Below the pieces are notes generated by a model, which did no database searches, had not been told where the DNA came from, and saw only the letters and a list, made by a program, of their open reading frames with translations. Below are positions 34,098 to 47,100 of a DNA stretch of 64,000 bases, one piece after another. Made by a program: the position numbers and the translations under genes. Position 1 is the first letter of the stretch. The number at the start of each line of letters is the position of its first letter. The stretch spans positions 15,960,600 through 16,024,599 of the forward strand of contig NC_086370.1 in NCBI RefSeq assembly GCF_036324505.1, written 5' to 3'. The stretch is from Eleginops maclovinus. Lineage: Eukaryota > Chordata > Actinopteri > Perciformes > Eleginopidae.

Positions 34098-35060
34098 CTA
34101 CTCGAACTGAACCATGCAGTACTGGACAGCCTCCCAGTACGCGTCCAGTGTACGAACTCCTCTGCGGTACTGTCGCCGCAGCCGCTGAAGCCTTTCGTCC
34201 AGCCTCCTCCACTTCCTCCGCTGCTGAGGTGCAGGATCGCCACGCTCGGCTATCCCACACTGGGTCTCCAGGCGCCGCTGCTCATCCTTGAGCCGGCGGA
34301 TGAATACCCAGAGTGACGGATGGCGCCGCTCAACACCTGTGTTCCATCTGTGATGGAAAGCTGAAATAATAACAGATGTAACTGCATGCGGCAAACATGG
34401 CACATGGAAAACATTTCGGAGGTTTTCAACGGGTTTGGGCCGGGCTCCGGCCTCCTGACCAATAGGCCTAAGTGAATGAGCGCGAATGAACATGCATATG
34501 ACGCATTCTTGACAATATGCATAGCCTACACTATAATATTGAATGATGAAGAGAAAAACAAAGTTAATTTAGAACGTCAGGCTTGGGCTCGGTTTGGGCT
34601 TGGAAAAAATGGTCACTATTAGAATAAATGCAAACCTTCCACGCGGTTGTTGGTCCGATTATCGGACCCACGGCCAAAAACATTCCAGACAGCTGGGGGG
34701 AAGAGGGCGTTGTCTCCCACATACGTCTGCTCAATGTACTGGATAAAATCATCCAGTGCTGGGTGCGCACGTAACAGCCGCGTCGTATGTCGCGACGTGA
34801 TCATTATGCGGAAATTTTGCCGCATCAAGGCTAGTGGAAGGAAGCCCACCGCCATGGCCTTCCTGATCCACTTTTTGAGCTGCCTGTTATGCCGGTATGG
34901 AGCTGCAAAAGTTGAGGAAACGTAAAATTACTCCCTTAAAATCATTATGCATGTATTTATTTATCCATCTATTTACCACACCAAATGACCCTTTGTCCTG
35001 TTCATAAATTATCACTTACCTGACAGGCCAAGCTCCTGGATCTTGCGACCAAACTTAGGC
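34098..35060 (-). pseudogene. C-terminal exons of a MULE-like transposase
   Basis: Three minus-strand pieces join with GT-AG signals and agreeing phase: about 35060-35020, 34902-34636 and 34360-34098 (stop at the low end). The product of roughly 180 residues runs KFGRKIQELGLS, then YRHNRQLKKWIRKAMAVGFLP, DDFIQYIEQTYVG, NRTNNRVEAFHHRWN, HPSLWVFIRRLKDEQ and an Arg-rich helix. The RTNN-VE-FH...HPS-W-FI pattern is typical of the C-terminus of animal MULE transposases. A stop codon stands just before KPKFGRK and the catalytic region upstream is not found, so the gene is truncated. The nested hAT lies about 470 bases further upstream. Confidence 0.7.
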
Positions 35061-36012
35061 TTCTAGAGCTCTACTGAAGCACTTCTTAATTTAAAAAAAA
35101 TGTAGGCTATTAAATGTAGGCCGCAATTTAGGACAGGCCGGCTCGTTTTGGTCACAGTGCATTTGCCTGAAGCTCTATGGGCTGCACACAGTTTTTTAGT
35201 GCAAACTAGACGACCATTGTATAGCAGTGCCTAATGATTCTGGAATTCACTTTGCTGCTGCTGTAGCTCATACTTTGCGGCAGTTCGCTATTGCTTTCGG
35301 TTTGAGATCCAGTGAGGGCCACCCAACAAATTATGCCACACAACTTTTGTTGAGTTGTAGTAACAAAAACAAATGATTTAAAAAAATATATTAGATAGGC
35401 CTATGTTAGCAAATTGGACCAGACAGAGTTTGCTATGTTGCGCCGGTTTAACTTTGCTGGTGAGAAAGCATCACACAATCAAGATAACCAACGTAAAACA
35501 CAACTGATGGACTTTGAGGGCAAGCGACTGCAGGGGCGTAGCCAGGACATTATTTCTGGGGGGGCCAGCTCTGGCCAGTCTTTTATTTGGGGTGGCACTT
35601 GATTGTCAAAAACTACTATTTTAAAACTCACGCACTGCATCACTCAGAGCAGCAGTTTTTCTAACAGCTCATCTAGCCATAAACAATGGATTGAACCTTC
35701 TTATGGACACTAATGATGTCTTACTGTTACTGATAATCCCATGTTATTGGAATGGGTGCTTAGATAATGTGCGAGTGCGATGTGTCATGATTATGTGAGG
35801 GGGTTCAGGACTTTAACATGAGAAGGGGAAGCTTTTAGTGCAAATGACAGAAAGACACGATATGAATTGTCATTTTAGGCGATCATTTATTAAAGTAAAC
35901 TGTAGCCTTTTAAGTGCAATATTCATTTTATTTGCGATAATAAACATATGAATATATAAAGAGTAAAAAATAAACGTCACACACACACATGTCCCATAAA
36001 ACATAAAGAAAA

Positions 36013-36382
<370 letters not shown>

Positions 36383-36614
36383 GTAGATCCATGTAAATAA
36401 TTTGACAATTGTCTTTTTTGTAATTCTTGAGAACATATCTGAGAGTGTCTGTCTGGGAAGCTGACCAGATAAGTCTAAATAGAACAGACATGTACTAACA
36501 TTGCAATAACCATGTCACATAATATACTTTAGGAAAAACAAAAGAATGTTGGGGCTGTTAATGATGCAGAATTGGCAGGTATAACAGACAGATGCTGGTT
36601 ACTTAGCTGTTAGT

Positions 36615-39255
36615 TTACAGCAGCTGTATTCTTCGGTTGTGATGATTTCTAGCAAATCGATCAACAAACTCATCTAAATTTAAAGACGCTGCCCTCCTGT
36701 GTTCTATGCTCAACACCCCTAGATCACTCAGCCTATCCTCTCCCATTGTAGTTCTCAGGTGTGTTTTGACAAGCTTCAAGCAGGAAAAACTGCGTTCACA
36801 AGCAGCTGTGCTGACAGGTATTGCCAATGCAATTTTACAAAGCCTGGAGAAAACATCAAAGACATCCTGGTATGGTTCAATAAAAGCTGCCAGCTCTACA
36901 ATTGTAGGTGGTCTCTGCATCCCTTGCTTTATCTTACGATCTAAAACTCTTTTAATTTGGTAGAGCTCATGCTCAAGGTCCACAAGGTCACACCCATACA
37001 ATTTGGCAAATGCAAAAAGGCTATCTTTGTCACAGAAGCTTCTGCTACTTGGATTTAAAGCTTGTATTCCACGCATTATGTCACAATTCTGATTGGAGAA
37101 TCTGTTCCTGAGCTCAATGAGCATCCGGTCCAATACCAGATTAAAGATTCCTGTCCTGTAATAATCTTTGCCATCGCCTGTTTCTTGTCTGCCCACAGTA
37201 GACAGAACATGGTATCCCTGTAGCTTTGAACTTAGTGTTCTCTTACGTTTTGGAGCAGTGTCTACAGAGACATCACATTGCTTTGCAAGCTCCAAAACAG
37301 TGTCCCACAAATCACCAAACACCTGCTGCTCACTCCTGTAAGATTCAAAAGTACTAATAAGTGCCTCCACAAGATCCACTGCTTTGGCCAAATCAAGAGA
37401 GGAAGACTGGAGCATGTCTGACAGTAATTTTGCATCTCCCAGAAGTTTCTTAAATATGGCAAGAAACACAATGAACTGGAAATCAATCTGAGGCAAAAGG
37501 CCTCTGGCACCTACTGACCTCTCGCCACTGTTCTCATCACCCAGTTCCTCAAGAACTTTCACAACTGCTGGCAACCTATCCCACAAATTACGGCAAGCAT
37601 AATATCTGGAGGCCCACCGTGTGTCACTCAACATTTGCAACTCTCTGGGTGCACCTGCATACATCTCCTGTTGCACCTGTAACCATTTGGGATGCACTGC
37701 CGATCCAGACATGTAGACGTACAGCTGTTTTAATAAGGAAAAGAAGCAATCAGCCTCTGGGATCCCTCTCACAGTGTCCACCAGCACCAGATTAAGGCAA
37801 TGCGCATTACAGTGAACGTAGAAAGCCAGCTTCGCTACTTCCTTAATTCGGGCCTGCACACCACTGTGCTTGCCACTCATGACTGCAGCCCCGTCATAAG
37901 ACTGCCCAACAAGGTTAGTCTTATATTCTAGACCATATTTGGACAAGAGGTGAATTATTTTTATTGTCAAGCTCTCCGCATCTAGCTTCTCTGCTACCTC
38001 GAATTCCAGAAAACTTTCAAGGATTTCACCATTGTAATAGTATCTCAAAACAAAAGACATTTGTTCCATTTTTTTTTTGTCTTTAGTCTCATCCACAAGT
38101 ATGCTAAAAGCACCACTTTCCTTGACTTCTTTGATTATTGATGTGCGCACCATCTCTGCTAAGCAGGACAAAATCTCATTTTGTATGTCAGGACTTGTAT
38201 ATTTAGCATTCCTGGGACCATCCATCTTTTTCAAAATCTTGTCGTCATGGTTTGCTATGATATTCAACATACCCAAAAAGTTCCCTTTCCTGCTTGAGGC
38301 CTCAGATTCACGATGCCCTCGCAGAGCAATGTTCTCGGTTGCACAATGAAGAACCACTTCAGCAAGAGTTTTGATGTACCCCCTGTTCTCTTCAACAGTT
38401 TTGTTGTACTCTTTATTTAATTGCCCCATTAGAGATCCCTGATTTTTTTCTGCAATTTGGTATTCTTTCCATGCTAGCATGGCATTCTTGTGATGCTCAG
38501 ATCTACTATGTGCAGCATACCCTCCGTCTGTATAGGTAGCTTTCTTCCAGTTTTTGAAACCGGAACCTGAATTAAACGTAGACTCATGGCCAGGTAAGCT
38601 GAAATGCCTGCAGGCAAAGCAAAAGGTGGAGTCTTCACATATTGAGTACTCCAACCAGGGTTGAACTTCATACCACTCACCCTTGAAGCTCCTGCTTCTG
38701 TCTCCCTGGAGTGTCTTGGGGAAATTAACTTTAGGTTGAGCTGGAGCTTCACCCCTGGACTTGGAAATGTCTGTAAAACACCAAAGAATCCCATTAATAT
38801 CAGCTTTTAACATAAATGCTATCCACTTCCAATTACATGTTGTTCTTTAGTTGTTTTTTAAGACTAAACATGCAATCATTAACATTTTACAGATTTAATA
38901 AATACATGTTTATTATATGGCCAGCCTTTAAATTATTGTTGTTTGCCATAACCCGACCGAACATGTCCCATTATTCAGCTACTGATAACCACTCACCTGG
39001 AGGGCAGACTTTGTAATTAAATTCTCTTCTCCTAGTATCAGTCTCCTCCTCCTGCTCTGTCTCTGTCAACTTGTCTGCTGAATATTCACTGCCACTTGCT
39101 TCCCTTTCTGTACTTGTCATGCTTTCGCAACTAGCTCCTTCTGTTTCCCTTTCTCTGTCTGCAACATTCTCTGTCGTGCTAGCTTGCTGGTCTCTGGTGC
39201 TGGCAAAAAAAGCGCTGATTTTTCTGTCTCCCCCTGAGGCACTTATCCTTTTCAT
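36615..39255 (-). CDS. hAT transposase, zf-TTF / DUF4371 / hAT-dimerisation type, intact
   Basis: DNA transposase of the hAT superfamily, resembling vertebrate ZMYM1-like and TTF-type zinc finger proteins. Exon 1 is 39255-38997 (ATG, MKRISASGGDRKISAFF) and exon 2 is 38770-36615. They join CCAG|GTGAGT to TTTTACAG|AC in phase, for 804 residues without a stop. The N-terminal 90 residues are Ser/Glu/Thr-rich. A TTF-type zinc finger lies at about 119-190 (CFACRHFS...HSRSEHH). Next come VDETKD at about 310 and SYDGAAVMSG at about 378, which carry likely catalytic Asp residues, then a long helical insertion. The dimerisation block ACERSFSCLKLVKTHLRTTM lies at about 743. Starting instead at the Met at 38813 gives a 732-residue frame, but its first residues are intron. 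The intact gene implies recent arrival or retained activity. Domestication is less likely, because the ends are also intact. Confidence 0.9.
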
Positions 39256-39385
39256 TGTGTCCTTTTTAAAGAAAAGTTTTACACAACATTAACTTTAGAT
39301 TGCTTTTATTCCATTTCAAGTGTAAACTAGCGACAGTGCGTTATCTATGACTTAGTGACACCTGGGAATGGACTTAAGCTAACTA

Positions 39386-39405
39386 GCTAGCGATAGCTCG
39401 CTAGC
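39386..39405. repeat. Short perfect palindrome upstream of the hAT transposase gene
   Basis: GCTAGCGA, then TAGC, then TCGCTAGC: 8-base arms with a 4-base loop, about 130 bases above the transposase ATG and 500 bases inside the element end. It could be a subterminal binding site or a chance palindrome. Confidence 0.5.
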
Positions 39406-39956
39406 CATAGATCATTTTACAAGTTTGCAAAAATAACAACAGCAGCCTTACTCAACTCACTCTGCCACAAATCCTTAATGTCGAGACATCATTACACATT
39501 TAATTGAGTGTGAAGATAACTAAATGATCTTATCATTTCAATGATCCTTTCAAGTATCACCAACTTACTCACCTGTTAGTTACAGTGGTATATCCAGCGC
39601 GTTCGTCTCCAGTGCTAGTCTCTCCACTGAAGCGCTGTCAGAATGCAGGCACGTTGGAGGGGGCGTGGCCCAACATGTTGCGAATATGGGGCTTGTAGCA
39701 GAAGTGACGAATGACAATATAAAACGACTTGATAAAAAAAAAATACTAATGCATTTATTTCAGCTTTATACCATTTCTGTTCATGAGGGTTTGTTGTATT
39801 TTTTTTTTTTTTTTCGTGCCGTGAGGTTGGGGGGGCTGGCAGGGTGGCCATACTCTGACCAATGGTGGCCGTGGCCCCCCCTGGCCACCACGTGGCCACG
39901 CCCCTGAGCGACTGGTAGCGACGTGTCGGCATATAGGCTAGGCTACTATAATACTA

Positions 39957-40440
39957 CTACTAATAATAATAATAATAATAAACTTTATTTATACAGCGCT
40001 TTTCTTGAACAGAATCACAAAGTGCTTTACAGATAAAATAAACAAAATAGCAACAACAACAACAACAGAAAGGGTTAATACAAAATAAACAATGACAAAA
40101 TTAAACTTATTTAAACCCTTCAAAAGCTTTGCGGTATAAATGAGTCTTAAGGAGAGACTTAAAATGTGTGACAGAATCTGCCAACCTTAGTTCCTCAGGC
40201 AATTCATTCCATAATTTTGGAGCTAAGACGGAAAAAGACCGGTCTCCTTTACTTGCAAGGCGGGACTCAGGGATGGTTAATAAGCCTGCCTGCAGACCTC
40301 AATGTACGGGTAGGACGATAGGGCACTAACAAGTCTGAAATGTAATTGGGGGAAAGGTCATGAAGAGCTTTAAAAGTTAAAAGAAGAATTTTAAAATTAA
40401 TTCTCCAGATTGGGAGCCAGTGAAGTGCTGCTAGGATATG
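39957..40440. repeat. Dispersed fish repeat within the MULE
   Basis: A TAA run leads into AAACTTTATTTATACAGCGC and CAAAGTGCTTTACAGATAAA. Later phrases read GAAGAGCTTTAAAAGTTAAAAG and GGGAGCCAGTGAAGTGCTGC. These phrases recur in a very common interspersed repeat of teleost genomes. Limits are approximate and the class is unsure. It adds a further inserted layer in the right arm of the MULE. Confidence 0.5.
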
Positions 40441-41018
40441 TGTTCACACCTTTTAGTCCTAATGAATGATGATGGGTAGCGGGCGGGTGTGGATATCAAT
40501 TGTTGAAAAAAAAAAGCATTGCCTCGGGTGGATGGCGGGTGGATTATTGATAGCTGCGGGTGCAGATGACATTAGGCTCATCCGTGGTTCTCAGGATGTT
40601 GGAATTTGATACAGGAACCGTGAAGATAAATTGAATAAAAAAAATAAAAATAATAATAGGACTGTCGGAATGGCGGTACTAAAATATGTCTGATATCGGA
40701 TGTTCCATGTCGGAATAGCAGCATGTCTGACAAATAGCATGTCGAAGTGGCAGGATGTCGGACTGGGGGCATGTAACCCTTCTTTTTACGTCCTGTCCGG
40801 AGCGTCGTGGGGGGTTTTTATAAATTCATGAAAACGTCCGGTTTTCACTGTTTTTCATGGGACCATTAAGCGTGTACTTAAATTGACTGGCGCTTTGCAC
40901 ACAATTCTACGGTACTTTGTTGCGTGACGTAATTCCCGTGAGGCTGCCTTGTGGGCGTCTCTGCCACGCACACACACAGAGGGAGCAGAGCAGACAGCTA
41001 TGCAGCATTGCACACAAA

Positions 41019-41138
41019 ATGCCGAAGCGGAAGTGCAGTTTCACAGATGAACTGCAAAAAAACGGAATCACGCTAGCACCCCCCCCAACAATCGCAAGTG
41101 TCCTCTGTTTCGCCACCTCAAATCTGGTCACCCTATAA
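41019..41138 (+). pseudogene. Truncated transposase start (MPKRKCSFTDELQ) in the outer element
   Basis: An open frame from ATG 41019 gives 39 residues, beginning MPKRKCSFTDELQK. I recall this as the N-terminus of fish hAT-like proteins with a zinc-finger start, although this is from memory. After ELQK the frame enters the terminal sequence of the element and stops at TAA overlapping its end. This fits an internally deleted derivative that kept its promoter side and first codons but lost the transposase body. Confidence 0.45.
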
Positions 41139-44100
41139 AGACTCTCTTACAGCGGCACAATATTAATTACGAATATATAATTTGATATAACATACAATAT
41201 GAAGAGCAGCATTGAAGACCGACCTAAAGGTAATACAAACCATGGAAGGTATGTATGTAAACGTTAACTGTATGTTAACTTGCATTTACAAATGGTAAAG
41301 CCATAGCTAGCGCTAGCTCACAAACGTCAGCAACACACATGCACACACAGTGATTGCTTTCCTTATAACTTACCTTTTTTAATTATTATAGAGACTAAAT
41401 GAGACCAGCGGACACGATGTCTTTCCTCAGATTCCAAGTTAGCGCCAAAGACTGTTTTTATAAACGACAATCAAACCTTTGTCAATCCTAACTCAATGTG
41501 GGCCACTGCGCATGCTCAGACGCAGCGCTCCCGTATTTCTCTTCCTTTTTGATTATTATTATTTTTAACGGCGGCGAATTCAGTCTTAGTAACATTTTAT
41601 AAGTATTCTTAGTCTCGTGAACCATGATACATTTCATTTAAATTGCACATGATGATAAGAAACTTGAAAGTTTGACCTTTTTTAACATCAGGTTCGACAC
41701 CCTCTGGAAAGTCATTCTCTCAGCATCAACTTGCACATTTTTCTTTTTGAATATGCTTTGTTCACCAACTCTCATCTTCTTTATTTGAGATGCTGAAACC
41801 AATTTTTCGGTGAGCCAGCTCATATATTTTACGAATCAGTAAGTGTCTGCCTCTGAATTAAAGTAGCACACTCATGCCCTTGTTTGAATACGATATTTTA
41901 TGAGACTTTTCCAATAGGCATTGAACATCCCATATCATTTATATTTAAATGTGTTGGGCGCTGTACAATAGCTGCTGCCCCCCCCCTTGCTCCTATTACT
42001 AGGACAGGTTAAATGCAGAGGTTACATTTTGTGTGTGTGCTATACTGTTTATCACAAAGTAAATCTTATGTATTTCAGTTATAGTAAGTGTTTAATTATT
42101 TGAAAAAATATTGAATCGCAAATTCAGGATTTTGCTCTTGAAATGAAATTCTCCCTAATGATCCTGTGTCATGCAGTTGTAGGATATTCACAAGAACGTC
42201 AGTGAGAAATTTCAACGTCTCCTGTCAAGAGTCAGGGTATTTAATGACAGGAGACAGTTCTCTGATGACCAAAAAGCAATCATGGTGACAGAAACCAAGG
42301 GTGTTTGGAAAAGCAGTCATCTGCACATTAATAAATCAGTTATCTTGCTCAGGGTCAGCAGGTTTTTTCAGGACAGATTTCATAAGAGAGACTCACCTTG
42401 CACGGGCATCTGATCTTTAACGCAATTAAGGGTCAAAAACCTTCTCCGAATGAAGATTGAGTTGGCAAAACTATATTACCAATAGTTAATTATATCCTGA
42501 TAAATCTAAGTGTATCTTGATGCAGATATGGATTAAGATGCCAACAAATAGCTTCTAAACAATTAGAAAGACAGAATTACCAGGAGGATTGATAATATAT
42601 ACAGAGATGTGGAGAGTACAAGGAGAAAGAAACAAGAGAAAGAATGAGCAACAAAGAGGTCCCTAGCTGTACTTGTCGGACACACAGACAGAGAGTCAGA
42701 GATATATCATTGACTTCACAGCATAGGAATTGTAACCATCATTTATGAAATGTCAGACATGCACATAGAAATATTGACTCAAGAACAGCCTCTTTGTGCG
42801 TCAGTAAGAATTGGTTTGTGATTGTTTTACTCCCTTATAGAAACTGAACAATGTTGCCAGTGGACCACATGTAGTGGGGGGTTGTTAATTGTTTGAAGAT
42901 AACATATCAATTGATATTGAACAAATCACCATTAGGAGCAAACTGTACCTCCTGTTATTGTGGCGGGGGATTCAGACTGCAACATTAGAATTCTCTGACC
43001 CTCTAACTGCTTTATTTAAACTCACTGCAGTAGTTTAACAGGGTCATTTACATTCAGATTCACATACAGAGTTTAACAAGCTCCAAATCATCAGTAGCAA
43101 CAACATGTCATACCTTGAACATATTTGCTTAAACGTACATATGTTAACCTTTTCCTTCATCGATCTCAACACACAGCGTGAGTCATTATTATTATTTTAC
43201 GCTGAGCATAGCCAGGTTTCTCCCGACATGGCCATTAACTTCTTGTTTTGTAAGACAGCAGCTTGTACAAGTTGTTGCTATCAGGGTTGTTGCTTATTGT
43301 CGACATTAGTCTCTGTGCTGTGTCCCCTGGCTGAAGTGTCAGTTAGCGCAGGTGTTTTTTTTTTTTTCTCCTCGTACTTGTACGTTATGTTCCTGGACAA
43401 CCTAGCATTAAGTTGCACAAAGAAGCAACATTTTCAAACACATATTTTGCTTCAAACAGGTTGCTCAGCTCCTCATTGTGGGGTTCTGATGGGTTATTTC
43501 TCATGGTGGGTTTTTTGCACCCTACCATTACTCCACAAGATGGTATTTCCTGGCTCAGAAGCCGGATATTTTACTAAACTTCACAGACATCTGCAACACC
43601 ATTGAACATTTTGACATGCTTTTTTATTATAATTATTACTACAATTGTTTGTTAACTTAAAGTGTAAAAAGTCCTTAACGCTACTCTTTAATTTCTTTCT
43701 AGAATTTAACTTTCAAAAATGTGCTGGAAAAGGAAAAATTAGAAGGTTGCACTACAGCAAGTCCCTTTGACATAAATCATAATAATGAATGGGCAACTCT
43801 TTCAAAACTAAAATACTTATGTAACAGCTCAATTCAAACACAAAGTTGTTTCTGTATTATGGTGAAGTTTGACTAAGATTGTTAACAACCTAGTTTGGAT
43901 GGTCCAATGTACGGTTCTCTTAGCACAAAGCAATGTGTCTTCTTGTGTTGTGTTAACATTGCAACCACAACATGTTTGTATGCTCACTCAGTAACATTTT
44001 CAAACAAATGATTCACTAACGAAGGAGATGAAACAGTTTGAGTCATCCCCCTTCATTCACTTATTTAATCATGCTCTTTTTTCCAGACACTGTTATAAAC

Positions 44101-47100
44101 CTAAATAGCTATTTACAGACTTAAACTATCTTCTCCCATTATAATTTATGCCATACAGTATTCATATGTGTTTGCATTGGGAATGCTTTGAGTAATTTAT
44201 GTATGTGTACATGCGTGTGCATGCGTGTGTGCGTGAATGTGTTTGATGATGTCCATCTGTGTGTGCAGTGGAACTGCCCAGTTTATTTTCAGTTTGATGT
44301 GCCATGTGGAGCCGAGGACTCTATCCAGGAAACTAAAATCTGATATTAACAAAGAGTCCTGTCTAACGTTCCCTCTCCTACTTCATGAATGTTCTTGGCC
44401 GTTACTTCACTAGACCCCTTTGTGACCTATTCCTTAGATATATATATATACAGCTGTTTGTCATAGAAAAGGTTCTCCTTAAATGGTGGCCCATTTTGAG
44501 TGTCATCAGAAGCAAATCCCACTTGAAGACTGTGTGCAGTAAACCACAGTGGACATTTGTTTCTTTATTTGTTTCTTATCCTCCTTGCTGAATTTGCCTG
44601 GCTCTTACTGAATTAGACTTTATGTTGTTCTATTCCTAATAACACAGAGATCCTTCTTTTCCTCAAATGGGAATTCAGATGTCGTTTTTGTAAAAATGGC
44701 ACACATTTATTTCAGTATTAATTACAAGGAAGACATATGATCTATTACAGTTATACAACTACAGTAAAACAGAGCCCTTCATACCAATTGCTGAGATATT
44801 CTAGAACTATTTTAAAGAAAAACAATCAATTTTTCAAGTAACAAATTGCCAGTTAGCGTTAAAATTAGGTTTCTTAGTAGAGCGTAGAGCTTGCTGATTC
44901 GTAGATGACAACAGCGGTAGACAGCTTGGATTTACACCAATGGTGACCCAGACTCACTGCCAAAAACCCTGTCAAAACGTATTCTAGATATTAGACGGAC
45001 TCTTCAAACCACACATGCAGCACAACCCACTTCTCTGCCCTTCATCTGTGTTCATGTTCCAAACACAGTTTCCCAACAGTGATGGTTTAATACAGTACCT
45101 CAGTATAGCTGTTAAGTAGAGTATTTGGTCATTTAAGGACAAAATTTAAAATAGTTTGATTCAGTTTTTATGCTCCTGCTTTACTTACAGTAAAAGACAG
45201 AAATGCTTTTGATCTTCTCATCTAACCGTCCATCTGGAAACAAATAGGCAACATTTCATATACAAATCACACCTGTATGTGTATAACATTTTGAAGAAAA
45301 AAAAGAACATTACAAAAACAAAACACCATTCAACACATACAAATGCATCTAACGTGTATATCACTCTATTTCGTTAGAAACTGTACAGCCATCGTATTAA
45401 GAGTAACCGATTTATAGGTCTTGCCAGAAGCTAGCATGTTCAGCGCATTAATGAGTTTTGGATGTCTTTCAGGGCTGTTAAGAACACAACCACTCTTAGG
45501 TAGCAGTTTAATGTGATGTTTGTGCACATCCCTGCCCTCGCATGGCCCAAAGCTTTGCAGGCAAGAGACATCCTTTGACAGCAAATCGTTGGCTGGTCGT
45601 GAATAATGACTTACTAGAGAACAATTTGATCGATGCTGCTCCTTTAACAGCTTAAATGAATGTCCATTTGCTTACTGTCCTTTGTTATACAGTGTGTCAG
45701 GCGTCTCTAAACAGCATTCAATGCATTGTCTTAATGGCACAGCAACAGTAAGACCTTTTTAGCAAGATATCCTTAATTGGAAAAAACACGGATTTCTTTG
45801 GCACAATACATGTAAATACATTGCATTTTGAACCATTTTATAATGAACAATAGTGCTTAGTGGCTTTGCTCTGTAACAAACAAAATATATTCATGTTGAA
45901 TTATTCACAAATGTGATTCTGAGGATGCAATGTGACAATGTGAACGCAATAATATTACATGACATAATTAAGTATGATGCATTTGTGTCATTTTTATCTC
46001 TAAGGCAGCATCACATAGGGAGCATAACCACCAAACATGAGATCAGTGAACCATCCATCCAACAGTGTCATTAGTTGTTAGTGTCGCTCAACCCTCTCAT
46101 CATAGGGATGGTGTTGTGATGACAGGCTGTCGAGGTCTAGATTATACCAACCCTGGAACGTTGGAGTAGAAACAGTAAAGCTGGCCATGTGTACATGTTC
46201 CCATTACCCATCAACTCCCTGCCAAGATCTTTTGTCAATAGCAAACTTCCCAGCTCAAGTACCAGCGGGCATGAGATCTTTGTCAATCAGGTCTTACAGC
46301 TACTGCCTGGTGTGTCAAGAAGAGGCTCATTGTCAAACATAAAGGCACTGCGACAAAACAGGAGATTAGGCAGGGGGAGATACCAAACAACAGACCAAAT
46401 GAATGGCATTTTTCATCCAACATTACATTTCACTTTGCTATTATTCTTTGACCATGCAATTTCAACAACAAATTACTTTATTTACTATGTTTATTTTACA
46501 CCCTGCAGACCTTGTTTCTTTAAGCTGCAGCGGGCAATTTATTGTGACCTGGACTGTTTCGGTACAAATGCAATTAGGTGTTCTGGATGACTGGCTGGCT
46601 AAAGAAATAGCCTTTCCCTCACCTCAGGGATAAGAATAAAAAAAAGAGAACGCCCTGATCTGTTTTTCTGATATAATTGTTTCTGTGCTTTGCTCAAAAG
46701 AGTGGTTTAGATATCTGTTTTGTTACTTTGAGGAACAGAAATGACACACATGATTCCCAGGGATGACTGGGTTTCTTTTTGCCATTTCAATTCTTATCTT
46801 GTTTCTTCAAAATCAAAGATTGACAACTCAGGAAAACTGGAAGTGAAATAAGATGATTTCATCCCATCCTATGTGGAAGTAAGTACTCCGGCCTGAAATA
46901 CCTTCCTGATTGACCTTCGAACGACACATTTTATGATAATTTGAAAAATCTTCTGACCTTTTGTCAAGCTTGTTTGTGAAATTTAGAATGAAACATGACA
47001 TCTCAAAGTGGAGACTGCAGAGGGAGACTGCACTATTAAGACAAATGGTGTTGTCAACCAACCTGTTAGAACAAGTACTATCCTCTCTCAGCAGGAAAGG

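Noticed and set aside
36615..38813. Treating the 732-codon frame as a domesticated host gene
   Set aside because: Intact terminal repeats and a perfect 8-bp duplication show that it sits inside a complete transposon, so an element gene is the simpler reading.
43105..43605. 166-codon open frame in intergenic DNA
   Set aside because: No recognised domain, a poly-Phe run from a T tract, no splice or promoter support. The length is possible by chance in 9 kb of non-coding DNA.
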